Part shown: positions 32,015 through 41,062 of the stretch, one piece after another | Numbering within the stretch: position 1 is the first letter of the stretch | Layout of the letters: the number at the start of each line of letters is the position of its first letter | Source: Bifidobacterium santillanense | GTDB lineage: Bacteria > Actinomycetota > Actinomycetes > Actinomycetales > Bifidobacteriaceae | DNA: 64,000 nt | Direction: 5' to 3' | Assembly: GCF_018555385.1 (NCBI RefSeq) | Contig: NZ_JAFEJS010000001.1 | Coordinates: forward strand, 496,001 to 560,000 | The notes under the pieces: model-generated | Databases searched by the model: none | Told to the model about the DNA's origin: nothing | Seen by the model: only the letters and a program-made list of their open reading frames with translations | Translations under genes and position numbers: made by a program

Positions 32015-35000
32015 TCACTCTTGGGAGGGTGAGGGGGCGAGACGGGGCATGCGTTGGCTTACCACGGTGGTGACGCCGTCGGCTCGCATCGTGACGCCGT
32101 AGAGGGCGTCGGCGATGGACATCGTGCGCTGCTGGTGGGTGATGACGATGAGCTGGGCACGCTCGCGCAGACGGTTCAGCGCGTTGATGAGCCTCGTCAG
32201 GTTGACGTCGTCCAGCGCGGCCTCGACCTCGTCCATCACGTAGAACGGGCTGGGACGTGCGGTGAAGATCGCGAACAGCAGGGCGAGCGCGGTCAGCGAG
32301 CGTTCGCCTCCGGACAGGAGACTCAGCTGCCTGACGCGCTTGCCGGCGGGGCTCGCCTCGACGATCACGCCGGTGGAGAGCATGTCGTCCGGGTTCTCGA
32401 GGCGCAGACGGCCCGTGCCGCCGGGGAACAGGGTCGAGAACATCGATTCGAACGCCTTGGCGGTGTCCTCGTACGCGGTGCGGAACACGTCGACCATGGT
32501 CGCGTCGAGTCCGTCGATCAGGCTCATCAGGTCGTCGCGCGACTTGGCCACGTCGTTGCGCTGCTCGTTGAGATAGCGGTTGCGCTCCTCGAGCGCGGCG
32601 TACTCCTCGGTGGCCAGCGGGTTCACCTTGCCGAGCGCCGCGAGGTCACGCTTCGCCTTCTCCAGACGCTTCTCCTGCTCGGCGCGCACGTACGGCACGC
32701 TTCGGTAGCGCGGTTCGCCCTCGCCCTCGTCCTCGTTCTCCGGCGTCTCGTCCACGGGGACCGGATTGCCGGACTCGTCGAGGACGGGGACCGGCCGATC
32801 GGGACCGTATTCGGCCGTCAGCTCCTCGAGGGTGAGACCGAGCTCGTCGTTTACCGTGTCGGTCAGACGCTCGTATTCCGAGGCGAGACGGGCGCGGGTC
32901 ACGTCGAGATCGTGCTCGCGCGCGGACAGGTCGCCCACCGTCGGCTCGATGGCGTTGCGCCGCTCGCGCAGGGTCCTGAGCTCCGCGTTGTGGCCGGAGG
33001 CCGCGGACTGCAGCCGCTCGCGGCGTTCCACGACCCCGGCGATGAGATGCTCCGTCATCGCCGTGAGACGACGGGCGTCGTCGGCGATGCGGCCCGCACG
33101 CCCGGCCTGGACGCGGAGGCGTTCGTTCAGCTCCTCGACGCGGGCTCGGCGTTCGGCCGCGGCCCGTGCGTTGTCGCGCAGCAGTCCCGCCTGGCGGCTC
33201 AGGGATTCGGCCCTGCGGCTGGCCTCGGTCCATGCGATCTTCGCCGCGGTCTCCTGGTCGCGCGCGGTGCCCACCTCGGATTCGAGGGCGCGTTCGCGCT
33301 CGACGAGCTCGTCCGCGTCGGCATGACCGTCGTCGACGCCTTCGGCGGCGTCCAGCGCGGCTTGGAGATCGGCGAGCCTCGTCCGATGCGACGTGCGTTC
33401 CTCGTCGACCTGTGCGGCCCGGTCGCGCAGACCGGTGATGCGGCGTTCCAGATCGGCGACGTCCCCGGCGGCCTGCCTGAGCGATTCGGCGGCCTGACGG
33501 GCGCGCAGACGCAGCTCGGTGCGGTGTTGCGCGGCGGCGTCGACGGCGCGGGACGCCTCGTCCCGCGCGGCCCTGGCGGCCTCCACGCGCCTGTCGAGAT
33601 CGGCGAGTTCGGCGTTCAGCTCGGTGGTCCGTCGGATCGCGCGGTCGCGTCTCGCGGCCAGCGACAGATCGCTCTGCGACAGCGACGAGCCGCCCGACGC
33701 GGCGACTCCGGCGGCGAACACCTCGCCCTCGCGCGTGACGGCGTGTGTGGCCCGTCGTCCGTCCCCGCCGCGGCCGACCAGCCGCTGCGCCTGGGCGGCG
33801 TCCGCGGCGGCCACGTATCCGTCGAGCAGGACGCGCACCGCGTCGACCACGCGACGGGTCGTGTCCGGATCCGTGGCGTCGGGATTCGCGCCGACGAGCG
33901 AGGCGAGCGGCCTCGGGAGCGAGTCGTCGTCCCGGCCCGTGGGATCCTCGGACGCGGGAGACGCGGACGGCGCGGCGTCGACGTTGATGACGACCGTCTT
34001 GCCGAGACGGTCGGCGCGGGCGCGTTCGAGCGCATGCAGCATGTTCGCCTCGCCGGGCACGACCAACGCGCCGGCGTACCGGTCGAGGGCGTGCGCGACG
34101 GCCTCCTCCCAGCCGTCGGCCACGCGGATGAAGTCGGTCAGGCGTCCCAGCACGCCGACGCCCTCGTCCGAGGCGAGCGAACCGGAGGCGTTGCGCGACT
34201 CCAGCGTGTCCTTCAGGGCGTCGGCCTTGGCCTCGAGCGAGATGATCCTCGCCCCCAGCTCGCGCTGGCGGTCGAGCAGCTCGTTGAGCTCGTCGCGACG
34301 CTCGGCGAGGACGGCGCGGGACTCGTCCAACGCGGCGGAGCCGTCGTCGCCGTCGGGGTCCGATTCGGCCTCCAGACGGGCGCGGCGGGCCACGGCGCGG
34401 CCATGGTCCTCGGCCAGTGACTCCAGCTGCGCGGCGAGATCCCTCGCACGGGACTCCCCCAGCTGCACGGCGGACTCCTCGCGCGCGATCAGCTCGCGCA
34501 GACGGGCGACCCGCGCGTCATGCTCCTTGGCGGTGCGGCGCAGCTCGGTCAGGGTCTGTCTGGCGGACGCCAGACGCTGCTCCCCCGCGGCGCGCGCCTG
34601 GGTGGCCTGATCGAGCGCGAGCCGCGCGTTGTCGGCGGCCGTGGCCTGCACGCCGGCCTGCTTCTCGAGTTCTCCGGCGCGGTGCTCGAGCACCGACGGG
34701 TCCTCGCCCGGATTGGCGACCACCTGCCCCTCCAGGGATCGGCGGCGTTCGTCGGCGAGCGCGGCGAGCGCGTTCAGACGCTCCTGGATCTGCGTGAGCG
34801 AGCGCCAGGTCTGGTTGACCTTGTCGATGGCGGGGCTGGACTGGCTGGCCGCGGCCTCGACCTGTTCGATGCGCACCTTGACCTGCGCGAGGTCGCGTCG
34901 GGCCGAGGCGAGGTCGGCGCGCACGCGCGTCAGGTCGGCGCGCACGGCGTCGCGGCGTCGCATCGCGGCGACGGCGTCGTCGGCGTACAGGCGCGATCTG

Positions 35001-35674
35001 GCGTCGCGCAGGGAGACCTGGATGGCGTCGGCGCGTCTGGAGATGCGCGCCTGACGGCCGAGCGGGCCCATCTGGCGGCGCAGTTCTCCCAGCAGATCGT
35101 CGAGTCGGCTCAGGTTGGTCTGCGTGTTGGCGAGCTTGCGCAGCGCGCGTTCCTTGCGCTTGCGGTGCTTGAGGATGCCGGCGGCCTCCTCGATGAACGC
35201 GCGGTGGCCGGACGGGTCGGCCCTCAGGATCGAGTCGAGGCGTCCCTGTCCGACGATCACGTGCATCTGCTGGCCGAGGCCGGTGTCGCTCAGGAGCTCC
35301 TGGATGTCGAGCAGACGGCACTGCGTGCCGTTGATCGCGTATTCGGATCCGCCGTTGCGGAAGAGCGTGCGCGTGATCGTGACCTCGCTGTAGTCGGTGT
35401 CCAGCGTGCGGTCGGTGTTGTCGATGGTGAGGCTGACCTGCGCGCGTCCGAGGGCGGGGCGGGAGGACGTGCCCGCGAAGATCACGTCCTCCATCGAGGT
35501 GCCTCGTAGGTTCTTCGCGCCCTGCTCCCCCATCACCCAGGTCAGGGCGTCGACGATGTTCGATTTGCCGGAGCCGTTGGGGCCGACCACGGCGGTGATG
35601 CCGGGCTCGAAGCGCAGGGTCGTCGCGGAGGCGAAGGATTTGAAGCCTTTGAGGGTGAGTTCCTTGAGATACAC
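32015..35674 (-). CDS. smc: Chromosome segregation protein SMC
   Basis: A 1219-residue SMC ATPase. The N-terminal head has the Walker A motif GPNGSGKSN (31-39); long coiled-coil arms rich in Arg, Ala, Glu and Asp flank a hinge around residues 500-660; the C-terminal head carries the signature LLSGGERSLTALALL and Walker B YVMDEVEAALDD. It forms the ring-shaped dimer that organises and segregates chromosomes, with ScpA/ScpB partners not in this window. The start is GTG at 35674, five bases after the folC stop, so translation is probably coupled. The length is usual for the family. Confidence 0.96.
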   Translation of the reverse strand: MYLKELTLKGFKSFASATTLRFEPGITAVVGPNGSGKSNIVDALTWVMGEQGAKNLRGTSMEDVIFAGTSSRPALGRAQVSLTIDNTDRTLDTDYSEVTITRTLFRNGGSEYAINGTQCRLLDIQELLSDTGLGQQMHVIVGQGRLDSILRADPSGHRAFIEEAAGILKHRKRKERALRKLANTQTNLSRLDDLLGELRRQMGPLGRQARISRRADAIQVSLRDARSRLYADDAVAAMRRRDAVRADLTRVRADLASARRDLAQVKVRIEQVEAAASQSSPAIDKVNQTWRSLTQIQERLNALAALADERRRSLEGQVVANPGEDPSVLEHRAGELEKQAGVQATAADNARLALDQATQARAAGEQRLASARQTLTELRRTAKEHDARVARLRELIAREESAVQLGESRARDLAAQLESLAEDHGRAVARRARLEAESDPDGDDGSAALDESRAVLAERRDELNELLDRQRELGARIISLEAKADALKDTLESRNASGSLASDEGVGVLGRLTDFIRVADGWEEAVAHALDRYAGALVVPGEANMLHALERARADRLGKTVVINVDAAPSASPASEDPTGRDDDSLPRPLASLVGANPDATDPDTTRRVVDAVRVLLDGYVAAADAAQAQRLVGRGGDGRRATHAVTREGEVFAAGVAASGGSSLSQSDLSLAARRDRAIRRTTELNAELADLDRRVEAARAARDEASRAVDAAAQHRTELRLRARQAAESLRQAAGDVADLERRITGLRDRAAQVDEERTSHRTRLADLQAALDAAEGVDDGHADADELVERERALESEVGTARDQETAAKIAWTEASRRAESLSRQAGLLRDNARAAAERRARVEELNERLRVQAGRAGRIADDARRLTAMTEHLIAGVVERRERLQSAASGHNAELRTLRERRNAIEPTVGDLSAREHDLDVTRARLASEYERLTDTVNDELGLTLEELTAEYGPDRPVPVLDESGNPVPVDETPENEDEGEGEPRYRSVPYVRAEQEKRLEKAKRDLAALGKVNPLATEEYAALEERNRYLNEQRNDVAKSRDDLMSLIDGLDATMVDVFRTAYEDTAKAFESMFSTLFPGGTGRLRLENPDDMLSTGVIVEASPAGKRVRQLSLLSGGERSLTALALLFAIFTARPSPFYVMDEVEAALDDVNLTRLINALNRLRERAQLIVITHQQRTMSIADALYGVTMRADGVTTVVSQRMPRLAPSPSQE

Positions 35675-35679
35675 CGGGT

Positions 35680-37242
35680 CTACTCGTCCTTTTCCGCGGC
35701 TTCTTCCGTCTCGTCCGCGCCGGTCTCCATGCCGTCGATGCCGCCGAGGGCGCCGAACGTGTCGAGATCCGCGTCATCGGAGTCGGCGCCGTCCGCGCCG
35801 TCGGAGTCGTCGGGCTCGACGACCGGCTGGTGGATGCTCATGGCCTTCCTCATGACGGGGCTCATGTGCTCCTCGAGCATCGTGCGCGCGTCGCCGGCGG
35901 TGACGAAGCTGCCGCAGATGAGCACGCCATGGCCGTAGCCGACGCCGAGGTCGTCGGACTCGTCGACGAGGTTGACGGCGGTCTGGATCGCGTCGGGCAG
36001 TTCGGGCTCCTTGATGACGCGGTCGCGGCCGAAGACCTCCACGGCGATCTTCTCCAGCTCGTCGGCGGGCATGACGCGGTCGCGCCACGAGTTCTCGGTG
36101 ACGACGACCTGGCTCAGGATCGGCTCGAGGACGCCGAGGTATTCCTCGACCTGTTTGTCCTCCATCATGGCGACGACGCCGACGAGCTGTTCGAAGTGGT
36201 AGTTCTCCTCGATGGCGGCCCTCAAGGATTCGGCGGCGTTCACGTTGTGGCCGCCGTCGACGATGATGGTCGGCGAGGTGCGGATCTGCTCGATGCGGCC
36301 CGGGATCTTCACGCCGGAAAGCGCCTCGGCGACGATGTCGCCGTCGAGCGCGCCGGAGACGGGGATCACGGCCTCGCAGGCGGCGAGCGCGGCGAGCGCG
36401 TTGTGGGCCTGATGCTCGCCGAACTTGGCGATCGGGACCTCCTCGTAGGTGCCGAGCGGCGTGTTGAGGGTGGCCACCTGACCACCGACGGCGGGGGCGC
36501 GGGAGACGACCTCCATCTCGTAGCCGTCGCGCACCAGCTTGGCGTGGTTGCGTTCGGCGGCGGCCTCGAGGATCGGCAGGACGGCCTCGGCGTGCGGCTG
36601 CGGGCCGATGACGGCGGTGCAGTCGGGCTTGATGATGCCGGCCTTCTCGGTCGCGATCTGCTCGACGGTGTCGCCGAGCCACTGCATGTGGTCCATGTCG
36701 ACCGGTCCGATGATCGCGGCGTCGGCGTCGAGCACGTTGGTGGCGTCCCAGGCGCCGCCCATACCGACCTCGACGACGGCCACGTCGACCGGGGCGTCGG
36801 CGAACTTCCAGATGGCCATCGAGGTCAGGACCTCGAAGAAGCTCATGCGGGGCTTGCCCTGCTCCTCCATCCTCGCGTCGACCATCGCGACGAGGTCCTT
36901 GATCTGGTCCCAGGCGTCGATGAAGTCGTCGTCGGAGAGCTGCTGGCCGTCGATGGCGATGCGCTCGTTGATCTTCTCGAGGTGCGGCGAGGTGTACAGG
37001 CCGGTGCGCATGCCGTAGGCTCGGCAGATGGCCTCGGCCATGCGCGCGGTGGAGCCCTTGCCGTTGGTGCCGGTCACGTGGATCACGCGGAACGACTCCT
37101 CCGGGTGTCCCAGAAGATCGAGCATGAGGTTCATGCGGTCCAGGTCGAGGTTGGTGGTGTTGTGCTCCGGCGGCCGGCTCATGATGTCCAGCTCGACGTC
37201 CTCGATCGACTCGTTGTTCCGGTTCGGATGTTCGAATGACAT
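35680..37242 (-). CDS. folC: Bifunctional folylpolyglutamate/dihydrofolate synthase
   Basis: A 520-residue Mur-ligase-fold enzyme that adds glutamate to dihydropteroate or to folates. Motifs: ATP loop VTGTNGKGST (56-65), the TSPHLEKINERI segment, SFFEVLTSMAIWKFA, VEVGMGGAWDATNV, and the C-terminal DGGHNVNAAESL. The C-terminus has an acidic, low-complexity tail of about 50 residues (DDSDGADGADSDDADLD region), longer than usual. I chose the ATG at 37242 because AGGAGG precedes it; the frame extends 11 codons upstream. It is followed by smc in a two-gene unit. Confidence 0.92.
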   Translation of the reverse strand: MSFEHPNRNNESIEDVELDIMSRPPEHNTTNLDLDRMNLMLDLLGHPEESFRVIHVTGTNGKGSTARMAEAICRAYGMRTGLYTSPHLEKINERIAIDGQQLSDDDFIDAWDQIKDLVAMVDARMEEQGKPRMSFFEVLTSMAIWKFADAPVDVAVVEVGMGGAWDATNVLDADAAIIGPVDMDHMQWLGDTVEQIATEKAGIIKPDCTAVIGPQPHAEAVLPILEAAAERNHAKLVRDGYEMEVVSRAPAVGGQVATLNTPLGTYEEVPIAKFGEHQAHNALAALAACEAVIPVSGALDGDIVAEALSGVKIPGRIEQIRTSPTIIVDGGHNVNAAESLRAAIEENYHFEQLVGVVAMMEDKQVEEYLGVLEPILSQVVVTENSWRDRVMPADELEKIAVEVFGRDRVIKEPELPDAIQTAVNLVDESDDLGVGYGHGVLICGSFVTAGDARTMLEEHMSPVMRKAMSIHQPVVEPDDSDGADGADSDDADLDTFGALGGIDGMETGADETEEAAEKDE

Positions 37243-37378
37243 GGTTCCTCCTGTGCTCCCTGACTTCGGATTCACGAAAAACTTCCCCTAGTGTAGCCGC
37301 ACGCCCGCACCGGCGCCGGTTCGCCGACGGCTCATCGCGGAGACCGCGTCAAACGCAGCCGCCGCCGGTTCGTTCGTT

Positions 37379-37634
37379 TCACGCCGAAACGTGCACGGTG
37401 CCCGTCAGTGTGACGCCGTGCTCGGAGAATATGCGACGCCGCCGTCGACGAACGGTCCGTCCAACGGCTGCGTGTGACGGGCAACGAAAGACAGGTCGTA
37501 AGATCCCGAACGATCAGCCCCTCGGGCAGCGCGAGTAACCGTACACCCACGTCCGACGCCTGATGCGCGTACCGCCCAATCACCGCAAGATTGTCCTCGG
37601 AGCACTCACCGCGAATGGATGAGAAAACAGACAT
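37379..37634 (-). pseudogene. Decayed N-terminal fragment of a nitrilase/carbon-nitrogen hydrolase
   Basis: Three minus-strand frames, read in turn, reconstruct the start of a nitrilase-family enzyme: DNLAVIGRYAHQASDVGVRLLALPEG (containing the catalytic-type Glu), then after a frameshift VARHTQPLDGPFVDG, then after a second shift RRIFSEHGVTLTGTVHVSA followed by a stop. The order and spacing match the N-terminal 90 or so residues of carbon-nitrogen hydrolases; the remaining two thirds, with the catalytic Lys and Cys, are absent. It abuts the low-GC zinc-ribbon operon, suggesting the gene was broken when that segment arrived. Homology is by pattern recognition. Confidence 0.65.
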
Positions 37635-37676
37635 GGTAGCTGTTGCAGGACCTGAACAAGACAATGCGTCCAGCGT

Positions 37677-38735
37677 TCATTCTCCATCATCGATGGAACC
37701 GTTCCGGTTCTCATCCACAGGTATATATTCGAAGCCGTACTGGTCATCGGCCGGAGCGTTCTCCTTGCCGAATGGCAGATACTTCATTCCCGTCCCCATA
37801 CTCGCGTATATATCGCTGCAGGGAGCAATCGCTCCGGTCGTGCCCGCGGCACAGTCGTAGTCCTTGTACTTCTCGTAGCCGACCGCATCCTCGGGCGAGC
37901 CGAAATCGGAGGATGAGTCATCGTTCGCGGCCGGTACCTGCTCAGTCGACGAACTCTCCTGACCGGACGTGGCATCTTCCTGCGTGCCCGCATCGATCTG
38001 GGAACCATCCCGATCACCGATCTCACAATATGCCAGCAATGAAGAGATATTCTTTATCACGCAGCGAGTCTGCGCATTGCTGCCCAATTCAGTGAAACCG
38101 AGGGATTGGATACCGGAATTGGAATTCTGGAATCCATCCATTGCCAGTTGGGTGAGAGTTACCCATAACTTGGCACCATTCAAATATGCTTCCTGCTGCT
38201 GAGACGGCATCCCAACCTGCTCGCGAATGCAATCCATATCCTGTGAAACTGCAGCCTTGTCAACAGCTGCGTTCATTGAGAAGCTCACACCTGCGTATTG
38301 CCCGTTTTCAGCTGATTCTACAAGCACATTATTGGTGGAGGGGCAATTCGCAAGGATCGCCGACACCACCGGATGCTCGTCCTGTTGGTCTTCACCGTCA
38401 TCCTGCTGAGCACTACTCGTCGCACCGCCGGCAACGGAGTCACCGCCGATACCCCCTCGTCCCGCCATGATTCCGATAACGGCGAGCGCGACGAATACGC
38501 CAAGTATCAGAATGAGGACAATGGCGGCCCTGACCGAGTTGGAGGGTCTGGTCATATTTGCCCGCGGATCGGAGTCTCCCCTTTGAGGAGGCGTGCGGGG
38601 AGCCGACTCCTCCTTCGCGGGATGGCCGTATGACTGTTCAGGCGCATCGCCTTGCCAGACCTGGGCGCCGCATCGAGCGCAGAACCGGGAATCCGGCGAC
38701 AGACCGGCCCCGCATTTATGGCAGAACGAAGACAT
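37677..38735 (-). CDS. Zinc-ribbon single-pass membrane protein A
   Basis: A 352-residue protein of unknown function. The N-terminal double-CxxC zinc ribbon (Cys5, 8, 19, 22: FCHKCGAGLSPDSRFCARCG) is followed by a Pro/Glu-rich linker, one membrane segment (about 69-91) and an exported domain with several cysteines. Its ALANCPS...MDCIREQVGMPS region resembles a segment of protein B next door (LNCVTDQLDMPQS), so the two share a domain. The tail is Ser/Asp-rich. RBS AGGAAGGA precedes the ATG. It is the last of three tandem zinc-ribbon genes, with base and codon use less GC-biased than neighbours. Confidence 0.75.
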   Translation of the reverse strand: MSSFCHKCGAGLSPDSRFCARCGAQVWQGDAPEQSYGHPAKEESAPRTPPQRGDSDPRANMTRPSNSVRAAIVLILILGVFVALAVIGIMAGRGGIGGDSVAGGATSSAQQDDGEDQQDEHPVVSAILANCPSTNNVLVESAENGQYAGVSFSMNAAVDKAAVSQDMDCIREQVGMPSQQQEAYLNGAKLWVTLTQLAMDGFQNSNSGIQSLGFTELGSNAQTRCVIKNISSLLAYCEIGDRDGSQIDAGTQEDATSGQESSSTEQVPAANDDSSSDFGSPEDAVGYEKYKDYDCAAGTTGAIAPCSDIYASMGTGMKYLPFGKENAPADDQYGFEYIPVDENRNGSIDDGE

Positions 38736-38746
38736 CGTCCTTCCTC

Positions 38747-39457
38747 TCACTTCTTTTCGAAGACGATATTCAATCCGTTATCGGCTTGATAGCTCCACGT
38801 TATCTTCATGTGATCCCACTCATCGGTCAGGGTGCCGTCAAGGGGACGGGTATGGAGAATCTTCGACCATACCGATTGGGGCATGTCAAGTTGGTCGGTG
38901 ACGCAATTGAGGATTGCGTCATTGGGATCGGATAGCCCCTCAACGGTCAGGGTATTGCCTCTATCGGATAATTCGAAATACCTGTAATCCCCTTCGACTT
39001 CGCGGGACCACACACTGGAGTCGACTCGCTGCTGACAGGCATACATCGCTTTGCCCAATGTCCCGGAGCCTTGTCCCGCATTGAAAAGAGCGACGACCAC
39101 TATGACGAACAGGAAAAGGAAGATCGCGAACATGATCGGCTTGCCGGGGAATTGTCTGGCTGCGGCATGACCTTTCGTCGAGAACGCCGACAGTTTTTGC
39201 ATAGCGGGCATAGGCCGCCCATTGCCGGCTCCCGCATGCCCATACCGCCCATTGGGGGAATCGTATGTCTGCTGTCCCCAGGAAGGCATGGGCGCCTGTT
39301 GTCGCGCCGGAGCACCGGGAGCGGGCCGCATCATTGGACGAGGGGCGGGTTGGGGCATTGGCTGCCGCAACCCGGCGATCGCGCGGATATCCGCTCCGCA
39401 GTATGGGCAAAACGCCGAATCCTCAGGAATCCTTTTGCCGCATTTATAGCAGAACAC
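38747..39457 (-). CDS. Zinc-ribbon single-pass membrane protein B
   Basis: A 236-residue protein of unknown function. The ribbon is at the extreme N-terminus (Cys3, 6, 17, 20: FCYKCGKRIPEDSAFCPYCG), then a Pro/Gln/Met-rich linker of about 75 residues, a membrane segment (about 107-127) and a compact exported domain with two cysteines (ACQQRV, LNCVTDQ) and a C-terminal strand region (MKITWSYQADNGLNIVFEKK). The start is GTG 39457 with GGAG five bases upstream; it lies two bases after the preceding gene, implying coupling. The exported domain resembles part of protein A. Confidence 0.72.
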   Translation of the reverse strand: MFCYKCGKRIPEDSAFCPYCGADIRAIAGLRQPMPQPAPRPMMRPAPGAPARQQAPMPSWGQQTYDSPNGRYGHAGAGNGRPMPAMQKLSAFSTKGHAAARQFPGKPIMFAIFLFLFVIVVVALFNAGQGSGTLGKAMYACQQRVDSSVWSREVEGDYRYFELSDRGNTLTVEGLSDPNDAILNCVTDQLDMPQSVWSKILHTRPLDGTLTDEWDHMKITWSYQADNGLNIVFEKK

Positions 39458-39459
39458 AT

Positions 39460-40920
39460 CTACTCCTGTCGATAAAAAACGGTGCTGTCGGACACTTCCG
39501 TCGTCCATCCGATGACCAGATAATCCTTGGTGGTATCCGGAGGATTACCCGAACTGATCCGCTCCGAAAATTCGTCGGTTTTCGCATTGGACGCGACATA
39601 GGATACCCCGGAGACGCACGAGGCATCGGACGCGGCATCACATCCGGTGGTCATGGTCTGCAGATCGATCGGTACAGCCGAGGTAGGGGTATCCTGCTGC
39701 TGATACGCGAAGCTCAAATCCAATGTCGACGCACCTTGCGGCAGAGGGTTCAGGGATGAATCTCCCGAGACGAAACCAATGGTTCCGGGATTGGTCGAAT
39801 AATCGCCCGCGACATGATCGCCATTGGCGTTAATACTCACACAGGCGCCGTCTTTACGACAGTATTTCCCCGCGATCCTCGAGAGATTCTCGTTGACCAC
39901 GACCGATGTCCACAAATCATTGAAATCCGTATCGACGGATTGCCCCTTCTGAGTATTCGCAGGAGTACCCTGATCGGAGGATCCGTCGGATTCTGTTTGC
40001 GCCGGCTTCGACTCCTGGACCGTGATGGTGCTGGGAACACTCGATGTATCATACACCGTCACACCGATCACAATCCTATTGGATTGAGCCCCCTTGATGA
40101 GAAAACCTATTCGATAGACAAAATCGCCATATCCCGCTATATGAGCGCGATACCAAGGGAACGAATCTTCAATACTCTGCCTTTTCTTATAATCGGCGGT
40201 ATCTTCCATATAAATGGAAGCCGTGTCTGAGGGGACAAGACTCTGGTAGAACGCGGCAGCGTCATCCTCGCCGAGCAATGACGCCAATCCGTTCGCCGCA
40301 CTGGCATTCCTCCCGGACCCCAGATTGTCCATAGCCGACGTCAGCATCAGATCCGGCTGCTGATCACCCTTGTACTTTCCACCCACAAACACTTGTTCGT
40401 CATTTATTACAGAACTTTTTAGAGCCTCATAGAGAGCCAGCAGGCCCTTTGACAGCGCAACGGTTCCTTCTCCGCCCCTCGTGCAGTCCCCGACTACTAT
40501 TTCGCCTTGCACTGTCGTCGCCTTCGAGCAGGTCTCAGCCGACCGGGCATTCGAAGCACTATCGGCGGCATCATCACCGGAGGATGATCGCCCCTGATGA
40601 GTAGCCATATAGCCAATGGTCACCAAAGCGGCGAGAACGGCCAGTATCGCCAATATGACAATGACATGCGTCAGCCTCGTTGTCTTTCGGCTCTTCCCAC
40701 CACGGCTCCCCGCGTCCGCGGAGCTCCCATCGTCCACGATGCCGCTGCAGGAATCGCCATCGGATGCGTGCGGGCCATCCGGCTGAACCGGAACGGGCTC
40801 CGGCGGCAGTGTATCGACCGTCGCCTGCGAAGCGACGTCCGTCCCCGAGAGATTTCTCCCGCATCTCACACAGAACGAAGCGTTCTCCGGCAACCTTGCC
40901 CCACAGAATCGGCAGTACAT
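39460..40920 (-). CDS. Zinc-ribbon single-pass membrane protein C
   Basis: A 486-residue protein of unknown function and first gene of the trio. N-terminal ribbon (Cys3, 6, 17, 20: YCRFCGARLPENASFCVRCG), an acidic linker, one membrane segment (about 84-106), and a large exported part with paired cysteines (YCRKDGACVS; GCDAASDASCVS) that may form disulfides. The AT content of this gene is clearly higher than the flanking genes, with AAT, TTG and ATA-type codons that are rare elsewhere. ATG 40920 is preferred; a TTG four codons upstream would crowd the RBS. Confidence 0.72.
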   Translation of the reverse strand: MYCRFCGARLPENASFCVRCGRNLSGTDVASQATVDTLPPEPVPVQPDGPHASDGDSCSGIVDDGSSADAGSRGGKSRKTTRLTHVIVILAILAVLAALVTIGYMATHQGRSSSGDDAADSASNARSAETCSKATTVQGEIVVGDCTRGGEGTVALSKGLLALYEALKSSVINDEQVFVGGKYKGDQQPDLMLTSAMDNLGSGRNASAANGLASLLGEDDAAAFYQSLVPSDTASIYMEDTADYKKRQSIEDSFPWYRAHIAGYGDFVYRIGFLIKGAQSNRIVIGVTVYDTSSVPSTITVQESKPAQTESDGSSDQGTPANTQKGQSVDTDFNDLWTSVVVNENLSRIAGKYCRKDGACVSINANGDHVAGDYSTNPGTIGFVSGDSSLNPLPQGASTLDLSFAYQQQDTPTSAVPIDLQTMTTGCDAASDASCVSGVSYVASNAKTDEFSERISSGNPPDTTKDYLVIGWTTEVSDSTVFYRQE

Positions 40921-41062
40921 GGCTTCACCCAATTCCTTTCACTCTCAATCTCCATATTGCCACACAATCGGAGGCGCACCTCCGTCGATGCATCGTGGTC
41001 TCGCCGCATCGGCGTAGAGTGGACCGGGACGGCAGTCACACGAACCAACGAAGGGAACCATC

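Noticed and set aside
37591..38095. Plus-strand frames opposite zinc-ribbon gene A
   Set aside because: Antisense to a gene with an intact zinc ribbon and membrane segment; no coding character.
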